DNA from: Kofleriaceae bacterium
GTDB taxonomy: Bacteria > Myxococcota_A > Polyangia > Haliangiales > Haliangiaceae
Length of the DNA: 10,949 bases
Direction: 5' to 3'
Assembly: GCA_024642805.1 (NCBI GenBank)
Contig: JAHEAK010000116.1
Location: 1 to 10,949 of the forward strand
Shown: positions 1 through 7,304 of the stretch, one piece after another
Numbering within the stretch: position 1 is the stretch's first letter
Layout of the letters: every line of letters starts with the position of its first letter
Made by a program: the position numbers and the translations under genes
The notes under the pieces: generated by a model
Databases searched by the model: none
What the model saw: the letters and a program-made list of their open reading frames with translations, nothing else
Told to the model about the DNA's origin: nothing

Positions 1-2088
1 CAGGTTGGGGAAGACAAGCACGTTGGCGGCACCGTCAAGGGTGGTGAAAGGGTGGCGCCGTCGCAAGAGGTCGCCATCGACAGCCGTGTCAGCTTGCATC
101 TCGCCGTCAATGATGAGGTTGGGTGCTTTCTCTCGGCACATCTGCACCGCTTTGCGCAGGCGATGGGTCTCTTCCCCTGGTGCCGAGCCGAAGTTCGAGT
201 AGCTGATCATCGCGACCCGCGGCGTCACATCGAAGTCGCGCGCCACCTTGGCCGCCGACAGGGCTATCTCCACCAGCTGCTCGGCGGTCGGCGTCGGATT
301 GACCGCGCAGTCGGCCAGGAAGTAGGGCTGACCATTGACCAGCAAGATGTACACAGCGCTGACCGCTGTGCGCCCAGGTTCGAGTGGCAAGATCTGCAAC
401 ACCGGCTTGAGGGTCTTGGGATAGTAGGTCGTGAGACCGCCAAGCAAGGCATCGGCATCCCCCTGCTGCAGCATGACGGCGGCGAAGATGTAGGGGTTGC
501 TAACATCGGTTTGCGCATCCGAAGCCGTGATGCCACGCCGGCCGCGCTTCTCGAAGAAGGCTTCGGCATAGCGATGCCTGCGATCATCACGGACGCGAGG
601 ATCGATGTACTCGATGCCCTCGCCACTCATGTTGGCCTCGGCCAGTGCGGCCTCGAACTTTTCGGGGCGACCCAGGATGATGGGCTGCGCAATGTCTTCA
701 TCGATGAGCCGGCGCGCCGCGCGCAGGATGCGAATGTCGGGCCCCTGTGGGAAAACGATCTTCTGTGGCTCCTTCTTGGCGCGCACGGTGATGCTGCGCA
801 TGACTCCGTAGCGCGACTCGAAGCGCGCACGCAGCTCATCGCGATAGGCATCCACTGACTCGAGCGGCTGGCGAGCAACGCCGGCCTCTGTAGCAGCCAT
901 GGCCACCGCCGGTGCGACGATGCCGAGCACCCTCGGATCGAAGGGCTTGGGAATGATGTAGTCCTTGCTGTACTCGAGACTGGTCAAGTTGTAGGCGTGC
1001 AGCACCGAGTCCGGCACCGGCTCGCGCGCCATAGCCGCGATGGCCTTGGCGGCCGCAACCTTCATCGACTCGGTTACCGTCGTTGCTCGCACGTCGAGCG
1101 CGCCGCGGAAGATGTAGGGGAAGCCCAGAACGTTGTTGACCTGGTTGGGGTAGTCGGTTCGGCCGGTGGCGACGATGGCGTCGGGACGCACTTCCTTGAC
1201 CATCTCGTAGGGAATCTCTGGATCGGGATTGGCGAGAGCGAACACGATGCAGTCCTTGGCCATGCTCTTGACCATGTCTTGCGAGACCGCATCCTTGACC
1301 GACACGCCGATGAAGGCGTCCGCGCCGCGTAGAGCGTCGGCCAGGCTGCGGGCATCGGTCTTGATCGCGAACTGCTCCTTGTAGCGATTGAGCCCACCGC
1401 GCCCGGCGTGAATCACGCCCGTCGAGTCGCAGAGCAGGAGATTTGCCGGCGACACACCGAGCTCGAGACAGAACTTCGCGGTGGCGATGCCGGCTGCGCC
1501 AGCGCCATTGACGACCACGCGGATCTTGCCAATGTCGCGGCCGGTCAGGTCGCAGGCATTGAGCAGAGCGGCGCCAGCGATGATGGCGGTGCCGTGCTGA
1601 TCATCGTGAAACACGGGGATCCCCATGGTCTCGCGCAGAGTTTCCTCGATGATGAAGCTATCGGGGGCTTTGATGTCTTCCAGATTTATGCCGCCAAAGG
1701 TCGGCTCGAGGAGCTGGCAGGTGCGAATGATTTCGTCTGCGTTCTCCGTGCCCAGTTCGAGATCGAAGACGTCGATGTCGGCGAAGCGCTTGAAGAGCAC
1801 GGCCTTGCCCTCCATCACGGGCTTGGATGCGGCAGCGCCAATGTTGCCGAGACCGAGCACAGCCGTTCCATTTGTGATCACAGCGACCAGATTGCCGCGG
1901 TTGGTGTACTTGAAGACATCCGCCTCGTTCTTGGCAATCTCCAGACAGGGGCCTGCGACGCCTGGTGAGTAGGCCAGGCTCAAGTCGTTCTGGGTTGCCG
2001 TTGGCTTTGTGGGTTGGATCTGCGTCTTTCCGGGACGTCCCTTCGAGTGATAATCCAATGCCTCGCGAAATTTGCTGCGGTTGTCCAT
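1..2088 (-). CDS. maeB: NADP-dependent malic enzyme, MaeB-type hybrid with phosphotransacetylase-like domain (3' end missing)
   Basis: Cytoplasmic enzyme that oxidatively decarboxylates malate to pyruvate, making NADPH. The start is the ATG at 2088-2086, preceded by a good GGAGA Shine-Dalgarno 7 bases upstream. The frame is open for all 696 codons to the window edge; E. coli MaeB is 759 residues, so roughly 60 residues should lie outside. Seen in the translation: the malic N-terminal block LAYSPGVAGPC with the catalytic-type Tyr40 (residues 38-48), EGKAVLFKRFADIDVFDLEL with the general-base-type Lys95, metal-ligand region LEDIKAP (136-142), FHDDQHGTA (160-168), the NADP loop NGAGAAG (194-200) and ATGRTDYPNQVNN (307-319). 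From about residue 440 the phosphotransacetylase-like region follows: IVFPQGPDIRILRAA, then SYSNFGS (629-635). In characterised MaeB proteins this second domain is regulatory (acetyl-CoA responsive) and has little or no PTA activity. It is divergent to cysD. The family call is secure; the cofactor preference is inferred from the family. Confidence 0.96.
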   Translation of the reverse strand, partial: MDNRSKFREALDYHSKGRPGKTQIQPTKPTATQNDLSLAYSPGVAGPCLEIAKNEADVFKYTNRGNLVAVITNGTAVLGLGNIGAAASKPVMEGKAVLFKRFADIDVFDLELGTENADEIIRTCQLLEPTFGGINLEDIKAPDSFIIEETLRETMGIPVFHDDQHGTAIIAGAALLNACDLTGRDIGKIRVVVNGAGAAGIATAKFCLELGVSPANLLLCDSTGVIHAGRGGLNRYKEQFAIKTDARSLADALRGADAFIGVSVKDAVSQDMVKSMAKDCIVFALANPDPEIPYEMVKEVRPDAIVATGRTDYPNQVNNVLGFPYIFRGALDVRATTVTESMKVAAAKAIAAMAREPVPDSVLHAYNLTSLEYSKDYIIPKPFDPRVLGIVAPAVAMAATEAGVARQPLESVDAYRDELRARFESRYGVMRSITVRAKKEPQKIVFPQGPDIRILRAARRLIDEDIAQPIILGRPEKFEAALAEANMSGEGIEYIDPRVRDDRRHRYAEAFFEKRGRRGITASDAQTDVSNPYIFAAVMLQQGDADALLGGLTTYYPKTLKPVLQILPLEPGRTAVSAVYILLVNGQPYFLADCAVNPTPTAEQLVEIALSAAKVARDFDVTPRVAMISYSNFGSAPGEETHRLRKAVQMCREKAPNLIIDGEMQADTAVDGDLLRRRHPFTTLDGAANVLVFPNL

Positions 2089-2095
2089 TAATACA

Positions 2096-2100
2096 TCTCC
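2096..2100 (-). promoter_or_regulatory. Shine-Dalgarno of the malic enzyme gene
   Basis: Read on the minus strand the bases are GGAGA, 7 nucleotides (TGTATTA) before the ATG at 2088-2086. An ATG overlapping its end leads straight to a stop (ATG TAT TAA), so the downstream ATG is the real start. This fixes the N-terminus as MDNRSKF. Confidence 0.7.
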
Positions 2101-2115
2101 ATCTGTGCTGAGCGG

Positions 2116-2144
2116 ATAATAGGGAGGAACTCGACGCCATGCAC
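2116..2144 (-). promoter_or_regulatory. candidate promoter for the malic enzyme gene
   Basis: On the minus strand TATTAT (2121-2116) matches the sigma-70 -10 consensus at 5 of 6 positions and would put the transcript start near 2109, giving a leader of about 20 bases with the Shine-Dalgarno inside it. The hexamer 17 bases upstream (GTGCAT, 2144-2139) is a poor -35. The call rests on the -10 and its position; it is tentative. Confidence 0.35.
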
Positions 2145-2160
2145 GGTCTGTGCGGTCGAA

Positions 2161-2183
2161 TGTGCGTGTGTGCGTGTGGGTGT
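2161..2183. repeat. short GT-rich alternating tract in the divergent intergenic region
   Basis: About 23 bases of mostly alternating purine-pyrimidine TG/CG steps lie in the middle of the 211-bp region between the two divergent genes. It is an imperfect simple-sequence tract. It may vary in length or affect DNA shape between the two promoters, but nothing in the sequence shows a function. Confidence 0.45.
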
Positions 2184-2214
2184 TCTCGCGGCCCAGCTAA
2201 GTTGCCCCTCGGCC

Positions 2215-2243
2215 TTATAACTTCGCCTGAAGTTGGCTAAGAT
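2215..2243 (+). promoter_or_regulatory. candidate cysD promoter with a palindrome in its spacer
   Basis: TTATAA (2215-2220) and TAAGAT (2238-2243) are separated by exactly 17 bases, at weak matches to the -35 and -10 hexamers (3/6 and 4/6). The start would be near 2250, leaving a leader of about 50 bases before cysD. The perfect inverted repeat AACTTC-GCCT-GAAGTT fills almost the whole spacer (2219-2234). The hexamers are poor by themselves; the combination is what makes it worth noting. Confidence 0.35.
2219..2234. promoter_or_regulatory. 16-bp perfect palindrome, possible repressor operator
   Basis: AACTTC and GAAGTT are exact reverse complements separated by GCCT. The next pair outward is only a T-G wobble, so the dyad is 6+4+6. 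It lies 65 bases upstream of the cysD start, between candidate -35 and -10 elements. Dimeric regulators bind such sites. It could also form a short RNA hairpin if transcription began further upstream, but a 6-bp stem without a T-tract is not a terminator. The regulator is unknown. Confidence 0.4.
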
Positions 2244-2299
2244 TTCTCTTTTCACACTCTCAGCACGACGCCAGAAAATGGCGCATAAGCGGGAATGCT

Positions 2300-3160
2300 A
2301 TGAGCCACCTCGACGATCTGGAAAATCAAAGCGTCTACATTCTCCGTGAGGCGTACAAGCACTTCAAAGAGCTGTGCATGCTCTGGTCCATCGGCAAGGA
2401 CTCCACCGTCATGCTCTGGCTGACGCGCAAGGCCTTTCTTGGTCACGTGCCCTTTCCGCTGGTGCACATCGATACCAGTTACAAGGTCCCTGCGATGATC
2501 GAGTACCGCGATCGTCTGGCGCGTGAGTGGAAGCTCAAGATGGTCGTCGGCCAAAACCGTGCCGCCCTGGCTGCCGGCATGGGGCCGGAGAAAGGTCGCC
2601 TCATCTGCTGCAGTGCTCTTAAGACCGAAGGTCTCAAGAACACTCTTAACGGCACCTGGCCACGCATGGAGTTTGATCGCGAAGGCGAGTATCACCAAGT
2701 CGACAATGGCGAACCCTACACGGGCGTGATCGTCGGCGCGCGAGCTGACGAAGAAGGCAGCCGCGCCAAGGAGCGCTATTTCTCCCCGCGTGACCACAAC
2801 AACGACTGGGACGTTTCCGATCAGCCTCCTGAGATGTGGAATCAGTACAAGACCGATTTTGCACCCGGCACGCACGTTCGCATCCACCCCTTGCTCGACT
2901 GGACCGAGACCAACATCTGGGAGTACATCGACCGCGAGCAGATCCCAATCATCGATCTCTACTTCGATCGAGGTAGCGGTAAGCGCTATCGCTCCATTGG
3001 CTGCGAGACCTGCACGGGCATGATCGAATCGACGGCCAGAACGCCGCAGGAGATCATCGTCGAGTTGCGCAAGACGACCGTGCCCGAGCGCGCCGGCCGA
3101 GCCCAAGACCAAGAAGACACCTACGCGATGGAAAAACTCCGCCGCGATGGCTACATGTAG
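2300..3160 (+). CDS. cysD: sulfate adenylyltransferase small subunit (ATP sulfurylase, CysD)
   Basis: Catalytic subunit of the two-component ATP sulfurylase: it joins sulfate to ATP to make APS, driven by GTP hydrolysis in CysN. The 286-residue product has the PP-loop nucleotide motif SIGKDSTVML (residues 30-39), LVHIDTSYK (54-62), LKTEGLK (107-113), the highly conserved GARADEEGSRAKER (146-159), LDWTETNIWEYI (199-210), and the C-terminal RAGRAQDQE...MEKLRRDGYM seen throughout the family. It is a little shorter than E. coli CysD (302). The end near residues 231-243 reads RSIGCETCTGMIES, where the E. coli protein has GCWPLTG. The start ATG is preceded by GGGAA four bases upstream; an ATG at 2295 is out of frame and stops after two codons. 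The stop lies 14 bases before cysN, so the two are one operon. Confidence 0.95.
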   Translation: MSHLDDLENQSVYILREAYKHFKELCMLWSIGKDSTVMLWLTRKAFLGHVPFPLVHIDTSYKVPAMIEYRDRLAREWKLKMVVGQNRAALAAGMGPEKGRLICCSALKTEGLKNTLNGTWPRMEFDREGEYHQVDNGEPYTGVIVGARADEEGSRAKERYFSPRDHNNDWDVSDQPPEMWNQYKTDFAPGTHVRIHPLLDWTETNIWEYIDREQIPIIDLYFDRGSGKRYRSIGCETCTGMIESTARTPQEIIVELRKTTVPERAGRAQDQEDTYAMEKLRRDGYM

Positions 3161-3174
3161 GCGAGAAAACCCAG

Positions 3175-4959
3175 ATGACAGAAACTTTGACGAATAGAGA
3201 GACGATGAACGTCGTCATCGTTGGCCACGTCGACCACGGAAAGTCGACGCTAGTGGGTCGCCTCCTGGCCGACACGGGCACGCTCGGGGACGGCAAACTT
3301 GAGAAGGTCCAAGAGACCTGTCGACGCAGCGGCAAGAAGTTCGAATACGCCTTCCTGCTCGATGCTCTCGAGGAAGAGCAAGGTCAGGGCATCACCATCG
3401 ATGCCGCACGAGTCTTCTTCCGAACCGATCTTCGCGACTACATCATCATTGATGCTCCGGGCCACATCGAGTTCCTGAAGAACATGGTCACCGGTGCTGC
3501 GCGTGCCGAGGCGGCCGTGCTGCTCATCGACGCCAAAGAAGGTGTGCGAGAGAACTCGCGCCGACACGGCTATCTGCTCTCGATGCTCGGCATCAAGCAG
3601 ATCATCGTCGCCGTCAACAAGATCGATCTCGTCAACCACGATCAGGGCGCATTCAAAGCCATCGTCAAGGAGTACAGCGACTTCCTCGATGGCCTTGGCG
3701 TGGTGCCGCTTCACTTCGTTCCCGTGAGCGCTCGCGACGGCGACAACATCGCCGGCAAGGGCGATCACCTGCCCTGGTACGACGGCCCGACCATCTTGCA
3801 GGCCCTCGATGGCCTCAAGCGAGCGGCCAGCGACGACCAGCAACCGCTGCGCCTGCCCGTGCAGGACGTCTACAAGTTCAACGATGCCGGCGACGACCGC
3901 CGGGTCATTGCGGGTCGCATCGCCAGTGGCACCTTGCGTGTCGACGACAAGGTGCTCTTCATGCCTTCGGGCAAGCGCTCGACGGTGGCCTCCCTGGAGG
4001 TGTTTAGCGCCAAGACTCCCGACATGCTGCGTCCAGGCGACATCGCCAGCGTGACTCTGACCGAGCAAGTCTTCGTGAGTCGCGGCGACATCATGTGTCA
4101 CGCCGACTCCCAACCCAAGGTCAGCACCAAGCTGAAGGTCAACCTCTTCTGGCTAGGTAAAACACCTATGACCATGGGCAAGCGCTACAAGCTCAAGCTT
4201 GCCACGGCGGCCGTCGATGTCACCATCGACGCGATCGACCGAGTCCTCGACGCCAGCGCCCTCGATGCCAGTGAGAACAAGGACCACGTAGCGCGTCACG
4301 ACGTGGCTGAGCTGGTTCTGCGCACTCGCAAGCCGGTGGCCTTCGACTCCAGTGCGGAGCTCGAATCGACAGGCCGCTTCGTCATCGTGGACGGCTTCGA
4401 CATCGCCGGCGGTGGCATCGTTCGCGAAGCCATTGACGACGAGCTCGAAGGCCGACGCCTCGAACGACAGATTCGCGACACCGAGTGGGTTCGAGGCGAA
4501 ATCACGCCGGCCATGCGAGCCAAGCTCAATGGCCACGACGCCGCGATGATCATGCTCACCGGCGATGCCGAGGCTGGCAAGCACGCCATCGCGCGTGCCT
4601 TGGAATCCGAGTTGGTGCGCGCTGGCAATCACGCCTACCTGCTCGATGGCAAGAACGTCTTCCTTGGCATCGATGCCGACATCGCCTTCGATGACGTCGA
4701 CGAGCTCGTTCGTCGCTTTGGCGAAACCGCCAACATCTTGCTCGATGCCGGCCTCATCGTCGTGTCCACGACCAACGTCATTGGCCTTGGCGATCACCGC
4801 AAGATCGAAGCGCAGGTCGCGCCGGCCAACATGTACCTCGTGCACGTAGGTCCAGAGGCTGAAGGACTGCCCGAGGGTGCAGACGTGCTCGTCGATCCGG
4901 GGACCGCGCCCGATCTAGCCGCGCAGGCCATCCTGCAAGCTCTGGCCGATCAGCTCTAG
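3175..4959 (+). CDS. cysN: sulfate adenylyltransferase GTPase subunit CysN with C-terminal degenerate APS kinase-like (CysC) domain
   Basis: GTPase subunit that drives APS synthesis by CysD. Residues 17-25 are the P-loop GHVDHGKST, 72-76 GITID (switch I), 93-97 DAPGH (switch II), 148-151 NKID and 185-191 SARDGDN. EF-Tu-like beta-barrel domains follow at about 225-310 and 315-415. Residues 452-594 align with APS kinase: LTGDAEAGKHAIARALE, YLLDGKNVFLGI, then GETANILLDAGLIVVSTTNVIG. Compared with CysC, the P-loop Ser/Thr is His470, DGDNVR has become DGKNVF, the FISP block is TNVIG, and the KGLY lid segment is missing, so this tail is about 60 residues shorter than E. coli CysC (201). Kinase activity therefore looks lost. 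Met11 (3205) is an alternative start, directly before the conserved NVVIVGHVDHG; the annotated ATG has only a weak ribosome site. CysN assignment is firm; loss of kinase function is inference. Confidence 0.93.
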   Translation: MTETLTNRETMNVVIVGHVDHGKSTLVGRLLADTGTLGDGKLEKVQETCRRSGKKFEYAFLLDALEEEQGQGITIDAARVFFRTDLRDYIIIDAPGHIEFLKNMVTGAARAEAAVLLIDAKEGVRENSRRHGYLLSMLGIKQIIVAVNKIDLVNHDQGAFKAIVKEYSDFLDGLGVVPLHFVPVSARDGDNIAGKGDHLPWYDGPTILQALDGLKRAASDDQQPLRLPVQDVYKFNDAGDDRRVIAGRIASGTLRVDDKVLFMPSGKRSTVASLEVFSAKTPDMLRPGDIASVTLTEQVFVSRGDIMCHADSQPKVSTKLKVNLFWLGKTPMTMGKRYKLKLATAAVDVTIDAIDRVLDASALDASENKDHVARHDVAELVLRTRKPVAFDSSAELESTGRFVIVDGFDIAGGGIVREAIDDELEGRRLERQIRDTEWVRGEITPAMRAKLNGHDAAMIMLTGDAEAGKHAIARALESELVRAGNHAYLLDGKNVFLGIDADIAFDDVDELVRRFGETANILLDAGLIVVSTTNVIGLGDHRKIEAQVAPANMYLVHVGPEAEGLPEGADVLVDPGTAPDLAAQAILQALADQL

Positions 4960-4968
4960 GGACTCGCC

Positions 4969-5967
4969 GTGCCAGACGGTCGTTCGATGGCCAAGGTCGA
5001 CGCCCCGCTCGCCGAAAGGCTGGCGGGGCTCGTGCTGCAATCCCTGTCGCGAGAGTTTCCCAACAAGCCCTCGGTTGTCCTTGCTGGCCCCGAAGACCTG
5101 CGCCTGCCCTCGGAAAGTACACCGAGCTTTTATGGCTGCTTCGACTGGCACTCCGCCGTTCACATGCACTGGAGTTTGGTGCGCCTTGTGCGCATCTATC
5201 CCCAAGCTGCCTTCGTGCCCGAAGCGACACGCGCGCTCACCGCCTCGCTCTCCGACGACAAGCTGCAGGCCGAGCTCCGATTTCGCCTTCGCCATCCCGA
5301 GCACGAGCTGCCCTATGGCGTTGCCTGGCTTCTGACCCTGCAGGCCGAACTTGAGCAAGTCCTGCCGGCACAGGCGGCGGCGATGCATCCCCTCAGCGCC
5401 CTGGCCAGCGAACACTTCACTCGCTGGCTCCGTCGCCTGCCCTGCCCGATTCGCGCTGGCGAGCACTCCCAGAGCGCGTTTTCCATGGGGCTCATCCACG
5501 ATGCCGCGCAGCCCCTTGGCGACGACGCCCTGCAAGAGCTCGTCGAGGAGCGGGCTCGTGCCTTCTACCTTAGCGACCGCCTGGCACCGATTGCCTACGA
5601 ACCCTCGGCGCACGACTTTTTGTCCCCGTGCCTGGCCGAAGCCGAGTTGCTCGCGCGGGTGCTTGCACCAGAAGAATTCGTAGAGTGGTTCACGGCCTTC
5701 TTGCCATCAGTCGATTTTTTGCCGGCAGCCACCGTCGATCGAGAGAACGGCAAGCTCGCGCACTGGGATGGCCTCAACCTCAGCCGTTCATGGATGCTGC
5801 GCCGCATCGCCCGCGCCCTGCCCGTGACGGATGCACGCAGGAGCGAGCTAAAGGAGCAGGCCGATCAGCACCTGGCAAGCGGCCTCGAGGGGCTAAACAG
5901 CGACCACTACGCGGCTTCCCACTGGCTGACCAGCTTTGCGCTCTACGCCCTGGGTGCCCGATGGTAG
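4969..5967 (+). CDS. DUF2891-type conserved protein of unknown function
   Basis: A soluble 332-residue protein without signal peptide or membrane segment. I recognise the DUF2891 pattern: FYGCFDWHSAVHMHWSLVRL (residues 54-73), ELPYGVAWLLTLQAE (113-127), GEHSQSAFSMGL (164-175), HDFLSPCLAEAELLARVL (215-232), HWDGLNLSRSWMLRRIA (265-281) and DHYAASHWLTSFALYAL (312-328). The conserved His, Trp, Asp and Glu residues on helical repeats recall the alpha/alpha-toroid folds of glycan-active enzymes, but that is inference and no activity is known to me. The GTG at 4969 is chosen because AGGGA sits 6 bases upstream, overlapping the cysN stop; ATG at 4987 (Met7) is the alternative. Its 9-base gap from cysN suggests co-transcription, but no role in sulfur metabolism is evident from the protein itself. 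Confidence 0.8.
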   Translation: MPDGRSMAKVDAPLAERLAGLVLQSLSREFPNKPSVVLAGPEDLRLPSESTPSFYGCFDWHSAVHMHWSLVRLVRIYPQAAFVPEATRALTASLSDDKLQAELRFRLRHPEHELPYGVAWLLTLQAELEQVLPAQAAAMHPLSALASEHFTRWLRRLPCPIRAGEHSQSAFSMGLIHDAAQPLGDDALQELVEERARAFYLSDRLAPIAYEPSAHDFLSPCLAEAELLARVLAPEEFVEWFTAFLPSVDFLPAATVDRENGKLAHWDGLNLSRSWMLRRIARALPVTDARRSELKEQADQHLASGLEGLNSDHYAASHWLTSFALYALGARW

Positions 5968-5977
5968 GCTGCCGGCG

Positions 5978-6514
5978 ATGATGGACAATCGCAAACTCCT
6001 GGGGCTGGTTAGCAGTGGCCTGGCGGCAGCGCTGCTCGCCTTCGCGGCCTTCTCCAATTCCTGGATCATCGGCAACAACTACGAGATTCGCTCGGAAGTG
6101 GGACTGCGCAGCGTCAACATTTGCGCCGAGCACAGCAGCTGCGAAAAGGTCTCCCTCGACAGCTGGTCCAAGAGCGCCTTTGCACCCAAAGGCCTCGGTA
6201 CCTTTCAGACCTTGGGCATGATTTCCTTTGGCCTGGCCCTGGCCCTCAGCCTGCTCATGGCCGTGCTGCTCTTCTACGGCATCAGCAAGAAGACGCCCTA
6301 CTGGCCGATTCATCCCGGCAGTCTCGCGCTGCTCTTGAGTATTTCTCTGCTCATCGTCGGCGTGCTGACCTTGGCCTTGCATCCCTTCAAGACGGCCGGA
6401 TGGGGCACCGGCCCTGGCTTCATGCTGCTGGCCGCCGGCGACGTGCTCGCGCTAGCCGCTGCGCTCATACTCGGTCGCAGCGAAGCCAAGACCGAAGAAA
6501 ACTGGTTCGAGTAA
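5978..6514 (+). CDS. four-helix integral membrane protein with a two-cysteine outer loop
   Basis: Function not recognised. The 178-residue product has four hydrophobic segments at about residues 7-27, 77-100, 114-135 and 146-166, with charged ends (MMDNRK at the N-terminus, GRSEAKTEENWFE at the C-terminus) expected in the cytoplasm. The first loop (about 28-76) would be extracytoplasmic and carries SW (28-29), VGLRSVNIC (41-49) and a second Cys55, which could form a disulfide. The arrangement W-GL-C-C in the first loop of a four-helix protein resembles the claudin/PMP22 plan, but the resemblance is to topology and a few residues only. The ATG pair 5978/5981 is used because it follows the upstream stop by 10 bases; the frame extends back to a TTG at 5936, but those residues overlap the upstream gene and are unlikely. 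Confidence 0.75.
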   Translation: MMDNRKLLGLVSSGLAAALLAFAAFSNSWIIGNNYEIRSEVGLRSVNICAEHSSCEKVSLDSWSKSAFAPKGLGTFQTLGMISFGLALALSLLMAVLLFYGISKKTPYWPIHPGSLALLLSISLLIVGVLTLALHPFKTAGWGTGPGFMLLAAGDVLALAAALILGRSEAKTEENWFE

Positions 6515-6524
6515 GCCGCCCGCG

Positions 6525-7217
6525 ATGACCGTCTTTCGGCTCGATGACCGTCTGGTCTTTCCGCCCCCCCACCTCGCCGAAGACAGCGGCCTGTTGGCCG
6601 TGGGCGGCGATCTGAGCGCCGAGCGCCTCCTGTTGGCCTACAGCCAGGGCATCTTCCCCTGGTACGACGACGACTTGCCCATCCTGTGGCACAGCCCGGA
6701 TCCGCGCATGGTCCTGCGTGCGAGCGACCTGCAAGTCAATCGCAGTCTGCGCAAGGCCATCGGCAAGCGACCCTATCGCCTAACATTAGATCTTGCCTTC
6801 GACGAGGTCATCGCCGCCTGTGGCCACATCGCGCGACCGGGGCAATCAGGCACGTGGATCACCGAAGACATGAAAGCGGCCTACGGCGAGTTGCACCGCA
6901 GGGGCCTGGCCCACTCCGTGGAAGCCTGGCAAGGCGAGACGCTGGTAGGTGGTCTCTACGGGGTCTCCCTCGGCAAGGTGTTCTTTGGGGAATCGATGTT
7001 CGCGACGGCGCCTGACGCTTCGAAGATCGCGTTCGCCACCTTCGTTCATCAACTACAGCGGTGGGGCATCGAGCTCATCGATTGCCAGGTGTACACCGAG
7101 CACCTCGACCGATTTGGCGCGACCGAGTGGCCACGCACGCGCTTTCTCGAAGCTCTGCAAGAAGCACTGCAAGCCGAAACCCGCCTGGGCCCCTGGCACT
7201 TCGAGGGCAGCAGCTAA
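6525..7217 (+). CDS. aat: leucyl/phenylalanyl-tRNA--protein transferase
   Basis: Cytoplasmic aminoacyl transferase that adds Leu or Phe from tRNA to proteins with N-terminal Arg or Lys, making them ClpS-ClpAP substrates in the N-degron pathway. The 230-residue length is typical. Diagnostic blocks in order: FPPPHLA, GLLAVGGDLS (residues 23-32), LLLAYSQGIFPWY (35-47), WHSPDPRMVL (55-64), GTWITEDMKAAY, AHSVEAW, LVGGLYGVSLGKVFFGESMF, ASKIAF and ELIDCQV. The start ATG is 10 bases past the previous stop; a second ATGACCGTCT copy 19 bases on is out of frame. There is no strong Shine-Dalgarno. Its neighbours say nothing about protein turnover; clpS and clpA are not in the window. The gene is followed by 87 bases without a recognisable feature. 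Confidence 0.96.
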   Translation: MTVFRLDDRLVFPPPHLAEDSGLLAVGGDLSAERLLLAYSQGIFPWYDDDLPILWHSPDPRMVLRASDLQVNRSLRKAIGKRPYRLTLDLAFDEVIAACGHIARPGQSGTWITEDMKAAYGELHRRGLAHSVEAWQGETLVGGLYGVSLGKVFFGESMFATAPDASKIAFATFVHQLQRWGIELIDCQVYTEHLDRFGATEWPRTRFLEALQEALQAETRLGPWHFEGSS

Positions 7218-7304
7218 GCGGCCATGCGCGAAGCCCCCGACGCTCCCCGCGTCTTCGCCCTCACTCTCATGACAGGGCCTGCCGGCGATGCTAGCGTTGC
7301 CCCC

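Noticed and set aside
52..858. Long plus-strand open frame of 268 codons over the malic enzyme gene
   Set aside because: It lies opposite the clear MaeB coding frame, and its product is low-complexity His/Arg/Gly-rich with no family resemblance.
2219..2234. Transcription terminator between the divergent genes
   Set aside because: The dyad has only a 6-bp stem and no following T-tract, and both genes read away from this region, so no terminator is needed.
2252..3112. Minus-strand open frame of 286 codons opposite cysD
   Set aside because: It is a mirror of the GC-rich cysD codons; the plus frame has every CysD motif.
3250..4113. Minus-strand open frame of 287 codons opposite cysN
   Set aside because: Antisense shadow of a high-GC gene; the product is Val/Asp/His-rich without recognisable domains.
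5780..6382. Minus-strand open frame of 200 codons spanning two plus-strand genes
   Set aside because: Gln/Glu/Gly-rich shadow product; both plus-strand frames are well supported.
6523..6553. 12-base direct repeat CGATGACCGTCT at the aat start, offset 19 bases
   Set aside because: Too short to exceed chance in coding DNA; the second copy is out of frame and no function is apparent.
7218..7304. Possible terminator or promoter between aat and the first lipoprotein gene
   Set aside because: The 87 bases show no stable GC hairpin with a T-tract and no convincing promoter hexamers.
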